Notes under the pieces: model-generated
The model's database searches: none
Told to the model about the DNA's origin: nothing
What the model saw: only the letters and a program-made list of their open reading frames with translations
Made by a program: the position numbers and the translations under genes
DNA from: JBDSLU01 sp963844435
GTDB lineage: Bacteria > Acidobacteriota > Vicinamibacteria > Vicinamibacterales > Vicinamibacteraceae
Length of the DNA stretch: 64,000 nt
Assembly (NCBI GenBank): GCA_963844435.1
Contig: CAWJOG010000016.1
Coordinates: forward strand, 186,001-250,000
Reading direction: 5' to 3'
In this document: piece by piece, positions 10,516 through 20,396 of the stretch
Layout: each line of letters begins with the position of its first letter
Position numbering within the stretch: the stretch's first letter is position 1

Positions 10516-10848
10516 TGGCGGCGATGACACCGGCAGTCGTTCACGTCCTGCTCGCGCTCGCCGGAGGCGAACGCCACGGCTATGCGATTCTGAAGGACGT
10601 CCAGCTCAACGTGGGCAGCCGCCTGCGATTCGGCCCGGGGACGATTTACGGGACGCTGCAGCGCCTGATGGAAGCCGGATGGGTCGAGGAGGTGGCGGCG
10701 CCGGGCGCGGACGTCGATCAGCGCCGGCGCTACTACCGGATGACGCGGGCCGGCCGCGAGGCGCTCGAAGACGGAGGTGGACAGGCTCGGGGCGGTGCTC
10801 GACGCCGCGCGTGCGCACCGCATCCGGCCTCGGGCATCGCGAGGCTGA
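10515..10848 (+). CDS. PadR-family transcriptional regulator (one frameshift)
   Basis: About 110 aa, the usual size of the small PadR-s2 type. The winged helix has the family hallmark L-A-G-G-E-R-H-G-Y-A-I-L-K-D, then G-P-G-T-I-Y-G-T-L-Q-R-L and the wing R-R-R-Y-Y-R-M-T. The C-terminal dimerisation helix (E-V-D-R-L-G-A-V-L-D-A-A-R) lies in the +1 frame: one extra base near 10773 must be removed, after which the protein ends at TGA 10846-10848. These repressors usually control the exporter or membrane genes that follow; here those are the ABC genes at 11304 and 12072. Confidence 0.85.
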
Positions 10849-10852
10849 TGCT

Positions 10853-11297
10853 ATGGCTGCCGAACACTCGGCTTCGTTCGATGCCCGGCTGTATCGCGCG
10901 GCACTCCGTCTCTGTCCCGGCGAGTTTCGCCGGGAGCATGGCGACAGAGATGGCCTGCGACTTCGACGAGGCCCGCGGCGAGGTAGCCTCGGCCGGGGTC
11001 AGGGCCGTGTGGGTGCTGCGACTGCTCATGGGCCTGGATCTCGCCCGGACCATCGTCGCCCAATGGCTGCGCACGGGCCTTCCTGCCATCGGTTGTGTGG
11101 CGCTCGTCTGCTCGCTCGTCGTCAGCGCCGGGCTCGCCTCGGCCGTGCGACGCCTGACCTTCCGAATCCCGGCCGACGGGGTCGATGCGGAAAGCGTCGG
11201 CGTGGCGCTGCTCTCGGTGGTCGTCCTGATGGTGATCGTGGTGACGATCGTCTTCAACCTGTGGGTGCACCGGCCGCGCCGGGTCACTCGAAGGTAG
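10853..11297 (+). CDS. Small membrane protein with permease-prefix domain (one frameshift)
   Basis: About 147 aa. The N-terminus (A-R-L-Y-R-A-A-L-R-L-C-P-G-E-F-R-R-E-H-G-D) is the short cytoplasmic prefix often found at the start of acidobacterial PadR-linked MacB-like permeases. Two hydrophobic segments follow (about residues 75-95 and 115-135). One extra base near 10937 interrupts the prefix motif. It lies between the PadR gene and the ATPase with 4-6 nt gaps, so it belongs to the same operon. It is too short to be a full permease; it may be a truncated one or an accessory subunit. Confidence 0.6.
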
Positions 11298-11303
11298 CGC
11301 CCG

Positions 11304-12068
11304 ATGCTGCAGGCCCGCGGGTTGACGAAACGTTACGGCGGCCTGCTGGCGCTCGACCGCGTCAGCTTCGATCTGCACCCGGGGGAGATCGTCGGCTACC
11401 TGGGCCCGAACGGATCGGGCAAGAGCACGACGGTCAACCTCGTCGTCGGTCTGCTCGAACCGACCGCCGGCGATCTGTCGCTCCTGGGCCTTCGGGCGGC
11501 GGACGATCCGATTGAGTACAAGCGTCAGATCGGCTACGTCCCGGAGGAGCCGTCCCTGTATGCGCACCTGACCGCCGGGGAGTATCTGATGCTCGTCGGC
11601 CGACTGCGCCGTCTGCCCTCCCGGACGCTGCAGACCCGCGTCCCCGAGCTGCTCCGGCTGCTCCAGCTGCAGGACAGCCGCTACAAGTCGATGACGGCGT
11701 TCTCGAAGGGCATGCGCCAGCGCGTCCTGGTCGCGTCCGCGCTCCTCCACAACCCGCGGCTGCTCGTGCTCGACGAGCCATTCTCCGGCCTCGACGTCAA
11801 TGCCGGCGCGCTGCTCCGCACGCTCCTGCAGATGCTCGCCGGCGAGGGCCGCATGATCCTCTTCAGCACGCACCGGTTCGACATGGTCGAGAAGCTGTGC
11901 TCGCGCGTGATCGTGTTGTCGTCGGGACGGATTGCCCTCGAGCGGCCGGTGGCGGACTTCGAGCGGGCAGGACCTGACTCTCTCGAGGAGACGTTCTTCC
12001 GGGCGACGCATCAGCCCGATTTCGCGCCGCTCGCCCGGGAGATCCTGGACACGATCTCCGGAGCGTAA
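11304..12068 (+). CDS. ABC transporter ATP-binding protein
   Basis: A 254-aa ATPase of the ABC-2/NatA-like class. Walker A is G-P-N-G-S-G-K-S-T-T (about residues 36-45), the signature F-S-K-G-M-R-Q-R-V replaces LSGGQ, Walker B/D-loop is L-V-L-D-E-P-F-S-G-L-D, and the H-loop is F-S-T-H-R. ATG start is 6 nt after the upstream stop, and the permease begins 3 nt downstream. It energises the membrane protein at 12072. The substrate is unknown; the gene order resembles exporter operons for lipids, peptides or drugs. Confidence 0.9.
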   Translation: MLQARGLTKRYGGLLALDRVSFDLHPGEIVGYLGPNGSGKSTTVNLVVGLLEPTAGDLSLLGLRAADDPIEYKRQIGYVPEEPSLYAHLTAGEYLMLVGRLRRLPSRTLQTRVPELLRLLQLQDSRYKSMTAFSKGMRQRVLVASALLHNPRLLVLDEPFSGLDVNAGALLRTLLQMLAGEGRMILFSTHRFDMVEKLCSRVIVLSSGRIALERPVADFERAGPDSLEETFFRATHQPDFAPLAREILDTISGA

Positions 12069-12071
12069 CGC

Positions 12072-13755
12072 GTGCGTGATCAGCCCGCGGTGGTGCTGAC
12101 GCGCCACTTCTTCACCTCCCTGTTCGACTTCGGCATCCTGTCGGACGAAGGCGCCGAGTCGCTGAAGCGCGTCCTGCTGGGAGTGCTCGCGCTGGCGATA
12201 GCCGGCGGCCTGCTGCTGACGCGCGTGTTCATGGCGAAATACGGGATGCTCGCCGAGGCCCCGCCTGAGGCCTACGCGAGGGAGGTCGTCGCCGACCACG
12301 CGTTCCTGATGGCCCTGCCGATGTGGATCGTGGCCGGCGCCATGTCACTCGTCGGCCAGTCGCTGTTCCCCGATGAAACCGACTTCCGCATCCTCATGGC
12401 GGAGCCGCTGTCGCGCTCGGTGGTGTTCGGCGCGAAGCTGGCCGCGCTCCTGCTCTTCGGCGGCCTGTTCGTCGTCGGATCCCATCTCGGGTTGCTGCCG
12501 CTCGCGGCGCTCACCCTGATTGGCGCCGCGAAGACGGGCTCGGTCGTCCTGGCGGCGATGGCGTTCGCGGCGTCGAGCCTCGCCGCCAGCCTGTTCGCGG
12601 CGCTCGGGATCGTGGCCATCCACGGCCTGCTCGTGCTGCTCGCGTCGCGCAGCCGTCTGCTGGCGTTCTCGGGTGCGGTGCGGATCGTGGTGATTGGCGG
12701 TCTCGTGCTGGCGTTGCCGCTCGTGACCCGCCTGCCCGCCACGGCCGGTGCGTTCGAGACGAACGCGTGGTGGCTGGCGTGGGCGCCGCCAGCGTGGTTC
12801 GCGGGACTCGAACGCTGGCTGCTCGGCGACACGACCCGCGGCATGCTCGCGGCCCAGGCGATGGCGGCGACCATCGGGGCGATCGCGATCGCCGTGTTCG
12901 CGTACGTCCGACTCTATCGCCGCTTCGATCGCGTGACGTTCCAATCAGCGGGGCCCGTGCGGTCGCCTGGCCGGGCGCCGTCGATCGCCCGGTGGGGCTG
13001 GGGCGCGCCGGTCCGGCGCGCGGTACTCCGCTTCGTCTCGCTCACGATCCAGCGGAGCGTCCTCCATCAGGGCCTCGTCGTCGGCCTGCTGGCAGGGACG
13101 GGCGGCCTGGTGCTCAACAGCCTGCTGAGTGCGAACTGGCGTGTCGATGGACCTGCCGGCGAACGCGCTGGTCTGGACCCTGCTCTGGGCGCCGATGACG
13201 ATGGTGTTCCTCTCGATACCGGCGATTCGTCTGGCCCTGTCGGTACCGATGGATCTCCGCGCCAACTGGATCTTCAGGATGACGGAAGACGTCGATGGGC
13301 GTGCGGAGGTCGCCGACGCCAGCGTTCGCGCCGTGCTCGCCTTGGCCGTCGCACTGCCGATCGCGCTGATCGCGCCGCTGCAGTGGTGGGTGATGGGCGA
13401 CGACTGTCTCGCGGTGCTGCTCGTGGAGGCCGCGATCGGCTGGCTGCTCGTCGAGTTCCTGATGGCGGACTGGCGCCGCGTCCCGTTCACCTGCTCGTAC
13501 ATTCCCGGCAAGGGGTTCGTCCCTCAGATGTGCGTCAAGGCCTTCGCGTCGTACGTGACGTTCACGTTCGCGACCGGTCTCATGCTCCGCGCGTCACTCC
13601 GCCACCATGCCGTCGCGTTCGTCCTGGCGTCGGGCTTCGGCGTCGCAGCAGGGGCGCTGCACATTCGCCGCGCACGACACGCCAGGCAGACGAGCCTGCT
13701 GTTCGAGGACCAGGTGCCGAGCGACGTGACAGCGCTGCGGCTGAGCGCCGACTAG
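12072..13755 (+). CDS. ABC-2 type permease (one frameshift)
   Basis: About 560 aa with some twelve hydrophobic segments across the whole length (examples: V-L-L-G-V-L-A-L-A-I-A-G-G-L-L-L at about 36-51, and A-L-P-I-A-L-I-A-P-L near 435). The frame changes by one extra base near 13142, between N-S-L-L-S-A-N-W and V-S-M-D-L-P-A-N-A-L-V-W; both parts are membrane-spanning and continuous in character. GTG start lies 3 nt after the ATPase stop. This is the only full-sized membrane subunit of the operon. The stop at 13753-13755 nearly coincides with the probable end of the convergent GNAT gene. Confidence 0.75.
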
Positions 13756-14617
13756 CGGGAAGGCCGCGTGTTCCGGCCGCGGGCCGCGGCCGGGTCTGGA
13801 AGGATCGGTAGTAGTAGCCGAAGCGCGCGACTTCTTCGAACCCGCGCCGCGCGTAGAGCGGCGCGCCGTCGGTCGACGCGAGCAGCGCGACGCGATCGCG
13901 GCCGGCGCGCCACGCCTCCGCACAGACCCGCTCGATCAGGGCCGACCCGATGCCGTGGGCGCGGTGGCGTTCATCGACCACGAGATCGTGCAGTCCCGCG
14001 GCGTCGCTGCCGAGAAAGAGCTCCACGGCGCCGACCGGGACGTCGCCCAGCCAGGCGACAAAGGCCTGCGTCGGAGCCGCGGGTGCGTCGAGGAGCGCGC
14101 GCAGCCGCGCCTGCGCGAACCGCCGCATGACCGTCGTCAGCGGACCGACCGCCGGGTGGGGCACCGTCGCGAAGGCCGACATGTCGCGGAGTCGACGGAC
14201 CTCGAGATCCTTCGGGGCGACGCGGCGCGACACGCGCACGGACCGGTGCCGCACCATCGCGGGAAAGTAGTGGCGGCAGCCGAGCCGACGCGCCCGCAGC
14301 AGCGCGGGCAGGTCGCCCGGCGTCGACAGCGGCGAGACCCACAGCCCCATGCCGCGGGCGTTCGTGGCATAGCGAGCGACGAGCGTGTCCAGCCGGTTGG
14401 CGGCGTCGGCCGCGGCGAACCGCGCGCCGATCCCGGCGTTGCGCCAGGCCGAGCCGAGCGGCTGGACGATCCACGTCACGTCCGGATCGTGGTGAACCTC
14501 CGTGTCCGGCACCACCCGCTCCGCCAGGCAGCGTTCGAGATGGACACGCTCGACGAGCCCGGCCAGATCGACCGAGTCCAGACTCCCTGCCCGTCGCGCC
14601 GTCGGTACGGCCGGCAA
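13580..14617 (-). CDS. GNAT-family N-acetyltransferase
   Basis: The open frame runs from a TTG at 14617. The C-terminal GNAT fold is clear: G-D-V-P-V-G-A-V-E-L-F-L (beta4), then L-V-V-D-E-R-H-R-A-H-G-I-G-S-A-L (motif A, acetyl-CoA pyrophosphate loop R-x-x-G-I-G) and L-L-A-S-T-D-G-A-P-L-Y-A-R-R-G-F (motif B), ending near F-G-Y-Y-Y-R-S-F. The N-terminal half looks like a second, degenerate acetyltransferase domain. The last 70 codons run antisense through the 3' end of the ABC permease and are low-complexity. A TAG in another frame at 13752-13754 is a more natural end, so a lost base near 13790 is possible. Substrate unknown. Confidence 0.7.
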   Translation of the reverse strand: MPAVPTARRAGSLDSVDLAGLVERVHLERCLAERVVPDTEVHHDPDVTWIVQPLGSAWRNAGIGARFAAADAANRLDTLVARYATNARGMGLWVSPLSTPGDLPALLRARRLGCRHYFPAMVRHRSVRVSRRVAPKDLEVRRLRDMSAFATVPHPAVGPLTTVMRRFAQARLRALLDAPAAPTQAFVAWLGDVPVGAVELFLGSDAAGLHDLVVDERHRAHGIGSALIERVCAEAWRAGRDRVALLASTDGAPLYARRGFEEVARFGYYYRSFQTRPRPAAGTRGLPASRRSAAALSRRSAPGPRTAGSSAWRVVRGECAAPLLRRRSPTPGRTRRHGGGVTRGA

Positions 14618-14621
14618 GCGG

Positions 14622-15011
14622 CTACGTGCTGGAGGCGGCGGCGACGCGCGCGTCGGCGTCGTCGCGGAGCCACTGCGCGATCTGCTGCCGCGACCACTGG
14701 TGGTGATCGTTGAGATGGATGATGATGGCGCCGATCGGCAGGCGCTTCTTCGCGCAGGCCGGGCAGCGGCGCACTTCGTTGTCCAGGCAGTCGAACAGCA
14801 GATCGAGCCGCTTCGGGCGGATGCCGTCGGCGTCGTGCGGGATCCGGTAGATGCCTTCGTAGGCGGCACCGAGCGCGCACGAACTGCGGCGCCCGCGGTA
14901 GTACTCGCCGAACGACTGATCCGGCCGCCGCTCGATCCCTTCGAGCATGGCGTCGGCCAGCTCACGCTCCTGCAGGTGCAACGGTTCGACCATGACCATG
15001 GCGGCCTCCAA
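14622..15011 (-). CDS. Hypothetical protein with a CPAC motif
   Basis: A 129-aa protein not recognised. It contains C-L-D-N-E-V-R-R-C-P-A-C-A-K-K-R near residues 75-90, then a helical C-terminal segment with H-L-N-D-H-H-Q-W-S-R-Q-Q-I-A-Q-W-L that looks DNA- or metal-binding. Three clustered ATGs (15011, 14999, 14993) make the start uncertain. It ends 4 nt before the TTG start of the GNAT gene, so the two are probably cotranscribed. No signal peptide or membrane segment. Confidence 0.6.
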   Translation of the reverse strand: MEAAMVMVEPLHLQERELADAMLEGIERRPDQSFGEYYRGRRSSCALGAAYEGIYRIPHDADGIRPKRLDLLFDCLDNEVRRCPACAKKRLPIGAIIIHLNDHHQWSRQQIAQWLRDDADARVAAASST

Positions 15012-15075
15012 CGGTGTGGAGGTTCAGTGTAGCGCGATCGCAGGCGACCGGCGGGCGAAACGCACGTCCCGCCAC

Positions 15076-15087
15076 GACTCCGGAGTC
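15076..15087. other. Solitary GACTCCGGAGTC palindrome
   Basis: Single exact copy of the 12-bp palindrome that forms the array at 44307-44485, in the 129-nt gap between the phosphoenolpyruvate carboxylase stop and the upstream end of the 129-aa gene. On the transcript it could also form a small hairpin after the carboxylase gene. Confidence 0.6.
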
Positions 15088-15140
15088 GCTGTCCAGACTG
15101 GCCGGAAACGGACGGTCGGCGGGGTGGATGCGGGACGGCC

Positions 15141-17829
15141 TCAGCCGGTGTTGCGCAGGCCGGCGGCGATGCCGTTCATGGTCACGAGCAGCGCCCGCTC
15201 GAGCGTCTCGTCGGCCTTGCCGCTGCGCGATCGTCGGAGCAGTTCGACCTGCACCAGGTTGATCGGATCGACGTACGGGTTGCGGACGTTGATCGACCGG
15301 CGCAGCACCGGGTTGTCGCCGACCAGCTCTCGATGACCGGTGACGCCGAGCACGCTGTCCACGGCCCGCTGCAGCCGTGCCCGCAGGTCGTCGGCGAAGA
15401 CCTGCAGGTCGGCGGGCACCAGCTCGCGGTCGTACTGCGCCGCGATCCGGGCGTCGGCCTTGGCCAGCACCATCTCGATCAGGTCGAGCGCCGAGCGGAA
15501 GAACGGCCACTCGCGGTACATCGTGCGCAGGGCGTCGGCCTCGCCCCGGGCCAGCGCGTCGCCGATGGCGACGTCGACGCCCAGCCATGACGCCAGCAGC
15601 AGCCGGTTCTGCGTCCACGCGAACTGCCACGGGATCGCGCGCAGCGACTCGACGCCGGCGCGGCCGCCGGGACGCCGCGACGGCCGGCTGCCGATGTTGA
15701 GCAGCGCCAGCTCGGGCTCCGGCGTCACCGCGCGGAAGTACTCGACGAAGCGCGGGTGATCGTAGACGACGCCGCGATACCCCATGCGCGACGCGTAGGC
15801 GATGGCCTCCATCCGCTCGCGCTCGGCGGCGGTCGGCTTGCGCACCGGCATGCGGCTCGCCTCCAGCGGTCGCCGTCGTGTAGATCTCGAGCGTGCGGAC
15901 GGCGATCTCCTCGAGGCCGAACTTGGCCTGGATCATCTCGCCCTGCTCGGTGACGCGGATGCGCCCTTCGACCGATCCGGGCGGCTGCGACTGGATGGCG
16001 ATATAGGTGGGCCCGCCGCCGCGGCCGACGCTGCCGCCGCGGCCGTGGAACAGCGTCACCCGCACGCCGGTGGCGCGGCAGGCCTCGACGATCGCCTCCT
16101 GCGCCTTGTACAGCTCCCACGCCGCGCCGAACCGGCCGACGTCCTTGGCCGAGTCCGAGTAGCCGATCATCACTTCCTGGTGGCCGTTGATGCGCTCGCG
16201 GTACCACGGCACCGACAGCAGCTGGCGGAGCATCGATCCGGCCTGGCGCAGATCGTTGGCGGTCTCGACCAGCGGCACCACGCGCAGCGGCCGGGCGACG
16301 CCGAACTCGCGCTGCAGCAGCTCCACCGCCAGCACGTCCGACGGCACCGAGGCCATCGTGATGATGTAGGCGCCGAGCGATCCCGACGGCAGCCGCGCCA
16401 GCATCCGGAACGTGTCGAAGACGTCCTGGACCTCGGGCGAGGCCTCGAGCTGCGGCGGCACCAGCGGGCGCCGCCCGCCGAGCTCGCGCATCAGGAACTG
16501 CTGCCGATCCTCCTCGCTCCATTCCTCGTAGGAGCCGAGGCCGAGGGCGCGCGTGATCGTGTCGAGCGCCGCCGTGTGCTTGTCCGATTCCTGGCGGATG
16601 TCGAGCCGCGCGAGCGTCAGCCCGAAGCACGCGAGCCGGCGCAGGATGTCGGCCAGGCGCCCGTCGGCGATCACGGCGTTGCCGGTTTCGCGCAGCGAGC
16701 GATCGCAGAGCCGCAGCGGCTCGGCCAGGGCCTCGACCTCGAGATAGACGTCCGGGCCGGCGCTGGCGGTGACCAGGCCGCTGGCGCCGCTGCGCCGATC
16801 CTCGAGGATGCCCTCGGCCCACTTCCGGGTCGCGAGCAGCCGTTCCCGCACCTCGCGGAGCAGGGTGCGGTACGGCTCGTGGTCGTGCGCGTCGCCGATG
16901 CGGGTCCGCAGCTCGTCGGTCGCGTGGGCCAGCGACAGCTCGCTCCGGAGCAGGTCCACTTCGCGGAAGTAGAGGTCGGCGGCCATCCAGCGGCCGAGGA
17001 GGACGGCCTGTCGCGTCACGTCCGGGGTGACGTTCGGGTTGCCGTCGCGATCGCCCCCAATCCACGTGCCGAAGCGGATCGGCGAGACCTCGAGGGGCAG
17101 GCCGGAGCCGGTGTGCTTGGTCAGGGCCCGGTCCAGCTCGCGCAGGTAGCGCGGCAGCGCCTGCCACAGCGTCTGCTCGAACACCAGCAGGCCGCCGCGG
17201 ACCTCGTCGAGCGGCGTCGGCCGGACCCGCCGGATCTCGTCGGTCTCCCAGCAGGCGGCAATCTCGCGGCGCAGCGTCTCGACGACGGTCTCCCGCTCCC
17301 AGAGCGTCAGGTCCGGGCGGTCCTTCTCGGCCAGGGCCCGGGCGATGCGGTCGTACTTCTGCAGCAGCGTGCGGCGGACGATCTCGGTCGGGTGGGCGGT
17401 GAGCACCAGCTCGATCTCGAGCGCGCAGACGGCATCGCGCAGGTCGGCGGGCGTCAGCCCGGCCGCGATCAGCCGGCCGAACGTCTCCTCGCACGAGCCG
17501 CGCTGCGGCGGCAGGTCCGGCGCCTGCTGGTAGGCGCGGCGGCGGCGGATCCGGTGGTGCTGCTCGGCGATGTTGGCGAGGTTCAGGAACTGCGAGAACG
17601 CACGCGCCACCGGCAGGACCTCGTCCAGCGGCATCCCGCCGAGCTCGGCCGCCAGCGCGTCGAAGGCGTTGGCGTCGCCCGAGCGGCCGGCCTTGGCGAG
17701 GGCGCGGACGCGCTCCACCAGGGCGAAGCGCTGCTCCCCTTCCCGCGCGCGGATCGCTTGCCCGAGCAGCTCGCCGAGCAGCCGGACGTCGTCGCGCAAG
17801 GGCTTGTGGGGATCGGTCGCAGCGGACAC
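15141..17829 (-). CDS. ppc: Phosphoenolpyruvate carboxylase (one frameshift)
   Basis: About 895 aa, normal for the bacterial enzyme. It converts phosphoenolpyruvate and bicarbonate to oxaloacetate, refilling the citric acid cycle. Landmarks in order: V-L-T-A-H-P-T-E with catalytic His about 146; G-G-D-R-D-G-N-P; G-Y-S-D-S-A-K-D; F-H-G-R-G-G-S-V-G-R-G-G-G-P; Q-G-E-M-I-Q; and the C-terminus R-N-T-G, the usual end of the family and part of the active/allosteric site. One extra base near 15872 (within T-T-A-T-L-E-A-S-R-M) splits the gene; the halves join exactly when it is removed. GTG start at 17829 is chosen because the family similarity begins just after it. Confidence 0.93.
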
Positions 17830-17896
17830 GTGGGAAGTGTATCCCGTAGTGAAGGGCCGCGCCCTCCGAAGCGGGTCGCGAGTATCCTTCCGGGCC

Positions 17897-18731
17897 ATGG
17901 CCGCACGCCCCCCGATCCCGCTCTGGTCCGGCACCGCCCCGGGCGCGCTCGGCACCGCGCCTGAAGACGTTCCGCAGATCACCCCGTATATCCCGGAGCG
18001 CGCGGACGCGGCCGGGACGGCCGTGGTGGTGTGCCCGGGCGGCGGCTACCGCAACCTGTCGATGGAGAAGGAGGGCTCGAAGGTCGCCGAGTTCCTGAAC
18101 GGCCTCGGGGTCGCCGCCTTCGTGCTGCGCTACCGCCTGGGCCCCCGCTACCGCCACCCGGTGCCGCTCGGGGACGCGCGGCGGGCCCTGCGCATACGTG
18201 CGGGCGCGGGCCGCGGAGTTCGGGCTGCATCGGGACCACGTCGGCCTCATGGGCTTCTCCGCCGGCGGCCACCTCACCGCGACGGTCGCCACGCACGTCG
18301 ATCGCGGCGCCGCGGGCGCCCCGGATCCGATCGACCGCGAGAGCGCCCGGCCGGACTTCGCCATCCTGGCCTACCCGGTGATCACCCTGGCCGAGAGCTG
18401 GCTGCACCGCGGCTCGCGCAGCATGCTGCTGGCGCCCGACCAGCAGCACCCCGACCTCCTGGACGACCTGTCCAACGAGCGGCAGGTCACCGCCGACACG
18501 CCGCCGACCTTCCTGTTCCACACCGACGCCGACACCGGCGTGCCGGCCGAGAACAGCGTCATGTTCTACCTGGCGCTGCGCAAGGCAAAGGTCCCCGCGG
18601 AACTGCACATCTACGAACCGGGCCCGCACGGCGTCGGCCTCGGCGGCACCGACCCGGCGCTCGTGACGTGGCCGGACCGGCTCGCCGGCTGGCTGCGGAC
18701 CCGCAAACTGCTCGCCGCTGCACCGGCCTGA
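17897..18731 (+). CDS. Alpha/beta-hydrolase esterase, acetyl-xylan-esterase-like (one frameshift)
   Basis: About 277 aa. Features are the oxyanion loop C-P-G-G-G-Y (about residues 48-53), the nucleophile elbow G-F-S-A-G-G-H, and the acid/His segment T-D-A-D-T-G-V-P and G-P-H-G-V-G-L. This arrangement is typical of carbohydrate esterases or BD-FAE-like enzymes that deacetylate hemicellulose. No signal peptide is evident (M-A-A-R-P-P-I-P-L-W-S-G starts directly with the family's N-terminal motif). One extra base near 18193 separates the halves; the join restores R-R-A-L-R-Y-V-R-A-R-A-A-E-F-G. Divergent from ppc with a 67-nt gap. Confidence 0.82.
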
Positions 18732-18793
18732 ACCTCGCCGGCACCCCCGCACGCGCTACTCGCGCCCGGCGAATGCCACCTGCCGATGGCGCC

Positions 18794-18822
18794 TTGTGGG
18801 GCCTTGTTATCCCGTCCATAAT
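18794..18822 (+). promoter_or_regulatory. Sigma-70-like promoter of the NfeD-SPFH pair
   Basis: TTGTGG (18794-18799), 17-bp spacer, CATAAT (18817-18822), 18 nt before the ATG at 18841. The -10 is one mismatch from consensus; the -35 keeps only TTG. Confidence 0.5.
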
Positions 18823-18840
18823 GGCGCCGGTCGGACACTG

Positions 18841-19296
18841 ATGGAGAGCGTCATGGACATGCAGTGGTGGCATTGGGCGGTGCTCGGGCTCGTCCTCGGG
18901 CTCCTGGAGCTGGCCACTCCCGGCGGGTTCTTCATCCTCTTCTTCGGCGTCGGCGCCCTGCTGGTCAGCATCCTCTCCATGCTCGGGATCGGGGGGCCGC
19001 TGTGGCTGCAGTGGGTGCTGTTCGGCGTCCTGTCCGTCGTCACCCTGTTCTTCTTCCGCGATCCGCTCCTCCGGCGCATGCGGGCCTCGGAGCACACCGG
19101 CGCGATCGACTCGCTGACGTCCGACATCGCCGTCGCCAAGGAGGACATCCTGCCCGGAGCGTTCGGCCGCGCCGAGCTCCGCGGCACCTCCTGGAGCGCC
19201 CTCAACGTCGGCCTCGCCGCCCTGCATCGGGGCCAGCGATGCGCGGTCAGGAAAGTGGACGGGCTGACCCTCCACATCTCGGCAGAAGGAGCCTAA
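18841..19296 (+). CDS. NfeD-family membrane protein
   Basis: A 151-aa short NfeD. Two or three membrane helices lie in the first 80 residues (W-W-H-W-A-V-L-G-L-V-L-G-L-L-E-L begins the first), followed by an OB-fold NfeD C-terminal domain (about 90-150: I-L-P-G-A-F-G-R-A-E-L-R-G-T-S-W). Short NfeD proteins pair with stomatin/SPFH proteins and are thought to help organise or quality-control membrane microdomains. The next gene, 2 nt downstream, encodes exactly such a partner. An alternative ATG at 18853 would shorten it by four residues. Confidence 0.88.
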   Translation: MESVMDMQWWHWAVLGLVLGLLELATPGGFFILFFGVGALLVSILSMLGIGGPLWLQWVLFGVLSVVTLFFFRDPLLRRMRASEHTGAIDSLTSDIAVAKEDILPGAFGRAELRGTSWSALNVGLAALHRGQRCAVRKVDGLTLHISAEGA

Positions 19297-19298
19297 AG

Positions 19299-20252
19299 GT
19301 GAACGGACCTCTGATCGTCGCGATTGCCGTCGTCATCGTGTGCCTGATCGTGGTCGCCAAGACCGCGATCGTCGTGCCGCAGCAGAGCGCATACGTGGTC
19401 GAGCGCCTCGGCCGCTACAACAACACGCTCCACGCCGGCTTCCACATCCTCGTCCCGTTCGTCGACGTCATCCGCTACCGGCACTCGCTGAAGGAGACGG
19501 CGCTCGACATCCCGGCCCAGATCTGCATCACGCGCGACAACGTCCAGGTGCAGGTCGACGGCGTCCTCTACTTGAAAATCCTCGACCCGGAGCGCGCCTC
19601 GTACGGCATCTCCGACTATCACTTCGCCATCTCGCAGCTGGCCCAGACGACGCTGCGCAGCGAGGTCGGCAAGATCGATCTCGACCGGACGTTCGAGGAG
19701 CGCACCAACATCAACACGCAGGTCGTCAACGAGCTGGACAAGGCGACCGAGTCGTGGGGTGTCAAGGTGCTGCGCTACGAGATCAAGAACATCACCCCGC
19801 CGGCCGACGTGCTTGCCGCGATGGAGAAACAGATGCGGGCGGAGCGCGAGAAGCGCGCGGTCATCCTGACCTCGGAAGGCCAGCGCGACGCCGCCATCAA
19901 CAGCGCCGACGGCGAGAAGCAGCAGGTCATCAAAGCCTCGGAAGCACGCAAGCAGCAGCAGATCAACGAGGCCGAAGGCCAGGCGTCGGCGATCCTGGCG
20001 GTGGCGTCGGCGACGGCGGAAGGCATCCGCCGCGTCGCCGAGACGATTCGTCTGGACGGCGGCTACGAAGCCGTGCAGCTCCGCGTCGCCGAGCAGTACG
20101 TGCACCAGTTCGGGCAGCTGGCGCAGAAGTCGACGACGCTGGTACTGCCCGCGACAGTGTCCGACGTCGCCGGCATGATCGCGATGGCGATGCAGGTGCT
20201 GAACAAGAAGCCGGCGGGCAGCCCGCCGCAGCCGCCGCCAATCCATCGATAG
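19299..20252 (+). CDS. SPFH/stomatin-family protein (QmcA-like)
   Basis: A 317-aa membrane-anchored protein with one N-terminal membrane helix (about 5-20), an SPFH/PHB domain (about 25-190: V-V-P-Q-Q-S-A-Y-V-V-E-R-L-G-R-Y is the family opening) and a coiled-coil helix (about 185-260) rich in E, A, Q and K. It ends with a proline-rich tail. Such proteins oligomerise into rings or cages around membrane proteases or lipid domains. GTG start at 19299 follows a GGAG ribosome-binding site within the end of the NfeD gene; the two are translationally coupled. Confidence 0.92.
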   Translation: MNGPLIVAIAVVIVCLIVVAKTAIVVPQQSAYVVERLGRYNNTLHAGFHILVPFVDVIRYRHSLKETALDIPAQICITRDNVQVQVDGVLYLKILDPERASYGISDYHFAISQLAQTTLRSEVGKIDLDRTFEERTNINTQVVNELDKATESWGVKVLRYEIKNITPPADVLAAMEKQMRAEREKRAVILTSEGQRDAAINSADGEKQQVIKASEARKQQQINEAEGQASAILAVASATAEGIRRVAETIRLDGGYEAVQLRVAEQYVHQFGQLAQKSTTLVLPATVSDVAGMIAMAMQVLNKKPAGSPPQPPPIHR

Positions 20253-20267
20253 GCCCGCATCCCGCCC

Positions 20268-20357
20268 CGTGCCGGCGCCGCCCGCGCGCCTGGCGCGGCG
20301 AATCGCAGCCGGCACGGCCAGGGGCGGACCGCGGCCGCGCGTGAGAGCGCGGCCGCC
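20268..20357 (+). repeat. Intergenic hairpin repeat, copy R2
   Basis: Stem GCGGCCGCGC / GCGCGGCCGC (20331-20340, 20347-20356) with loop GTGAGA, identical in stem and loop to R1 but in the opposite orientation. It is preceded by the shared GC-rich module and lies 15 nt after the SPFH gene. Confidence 0.8.
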
Positions 20358-20372
20358 AGACCAGCGCAGCAG

Positions 20373-20396
20373 CCGACGGCTGACACCAGCCGTCGG
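20373..20396 (+). terminator. Perfect 10-bp hairpin, possible terminator
   Basis: CCGACGGCTG (20373-20382), 4-nt loop ACAC, CAGCCGTCGG (20387-20396). It follows R2 and is followed by a pyrimidine-rich stretch without a run of T, so it is a weak intrinsic terminator at best; Rho-linked or RNA-stability roles are possible. Confidence 0.5.

Noticed and set aside
13756..13800. GC-rich inverted repeat near the end of the GNAT gene as a repeat-family member
   Set aside because: It lacks the GTGAGA or TGAGG loop and the flanking module; it is probably an ordinary convergent-gene terminator or coding DNA.
20373..20396. Eighth copy of the hairpin repeat family
   Set aside because: Stem CCGACGGCTG is perfect but the loop is ACAC and the shared GC-rich module is absent, so it is listed as a separate hairpin.
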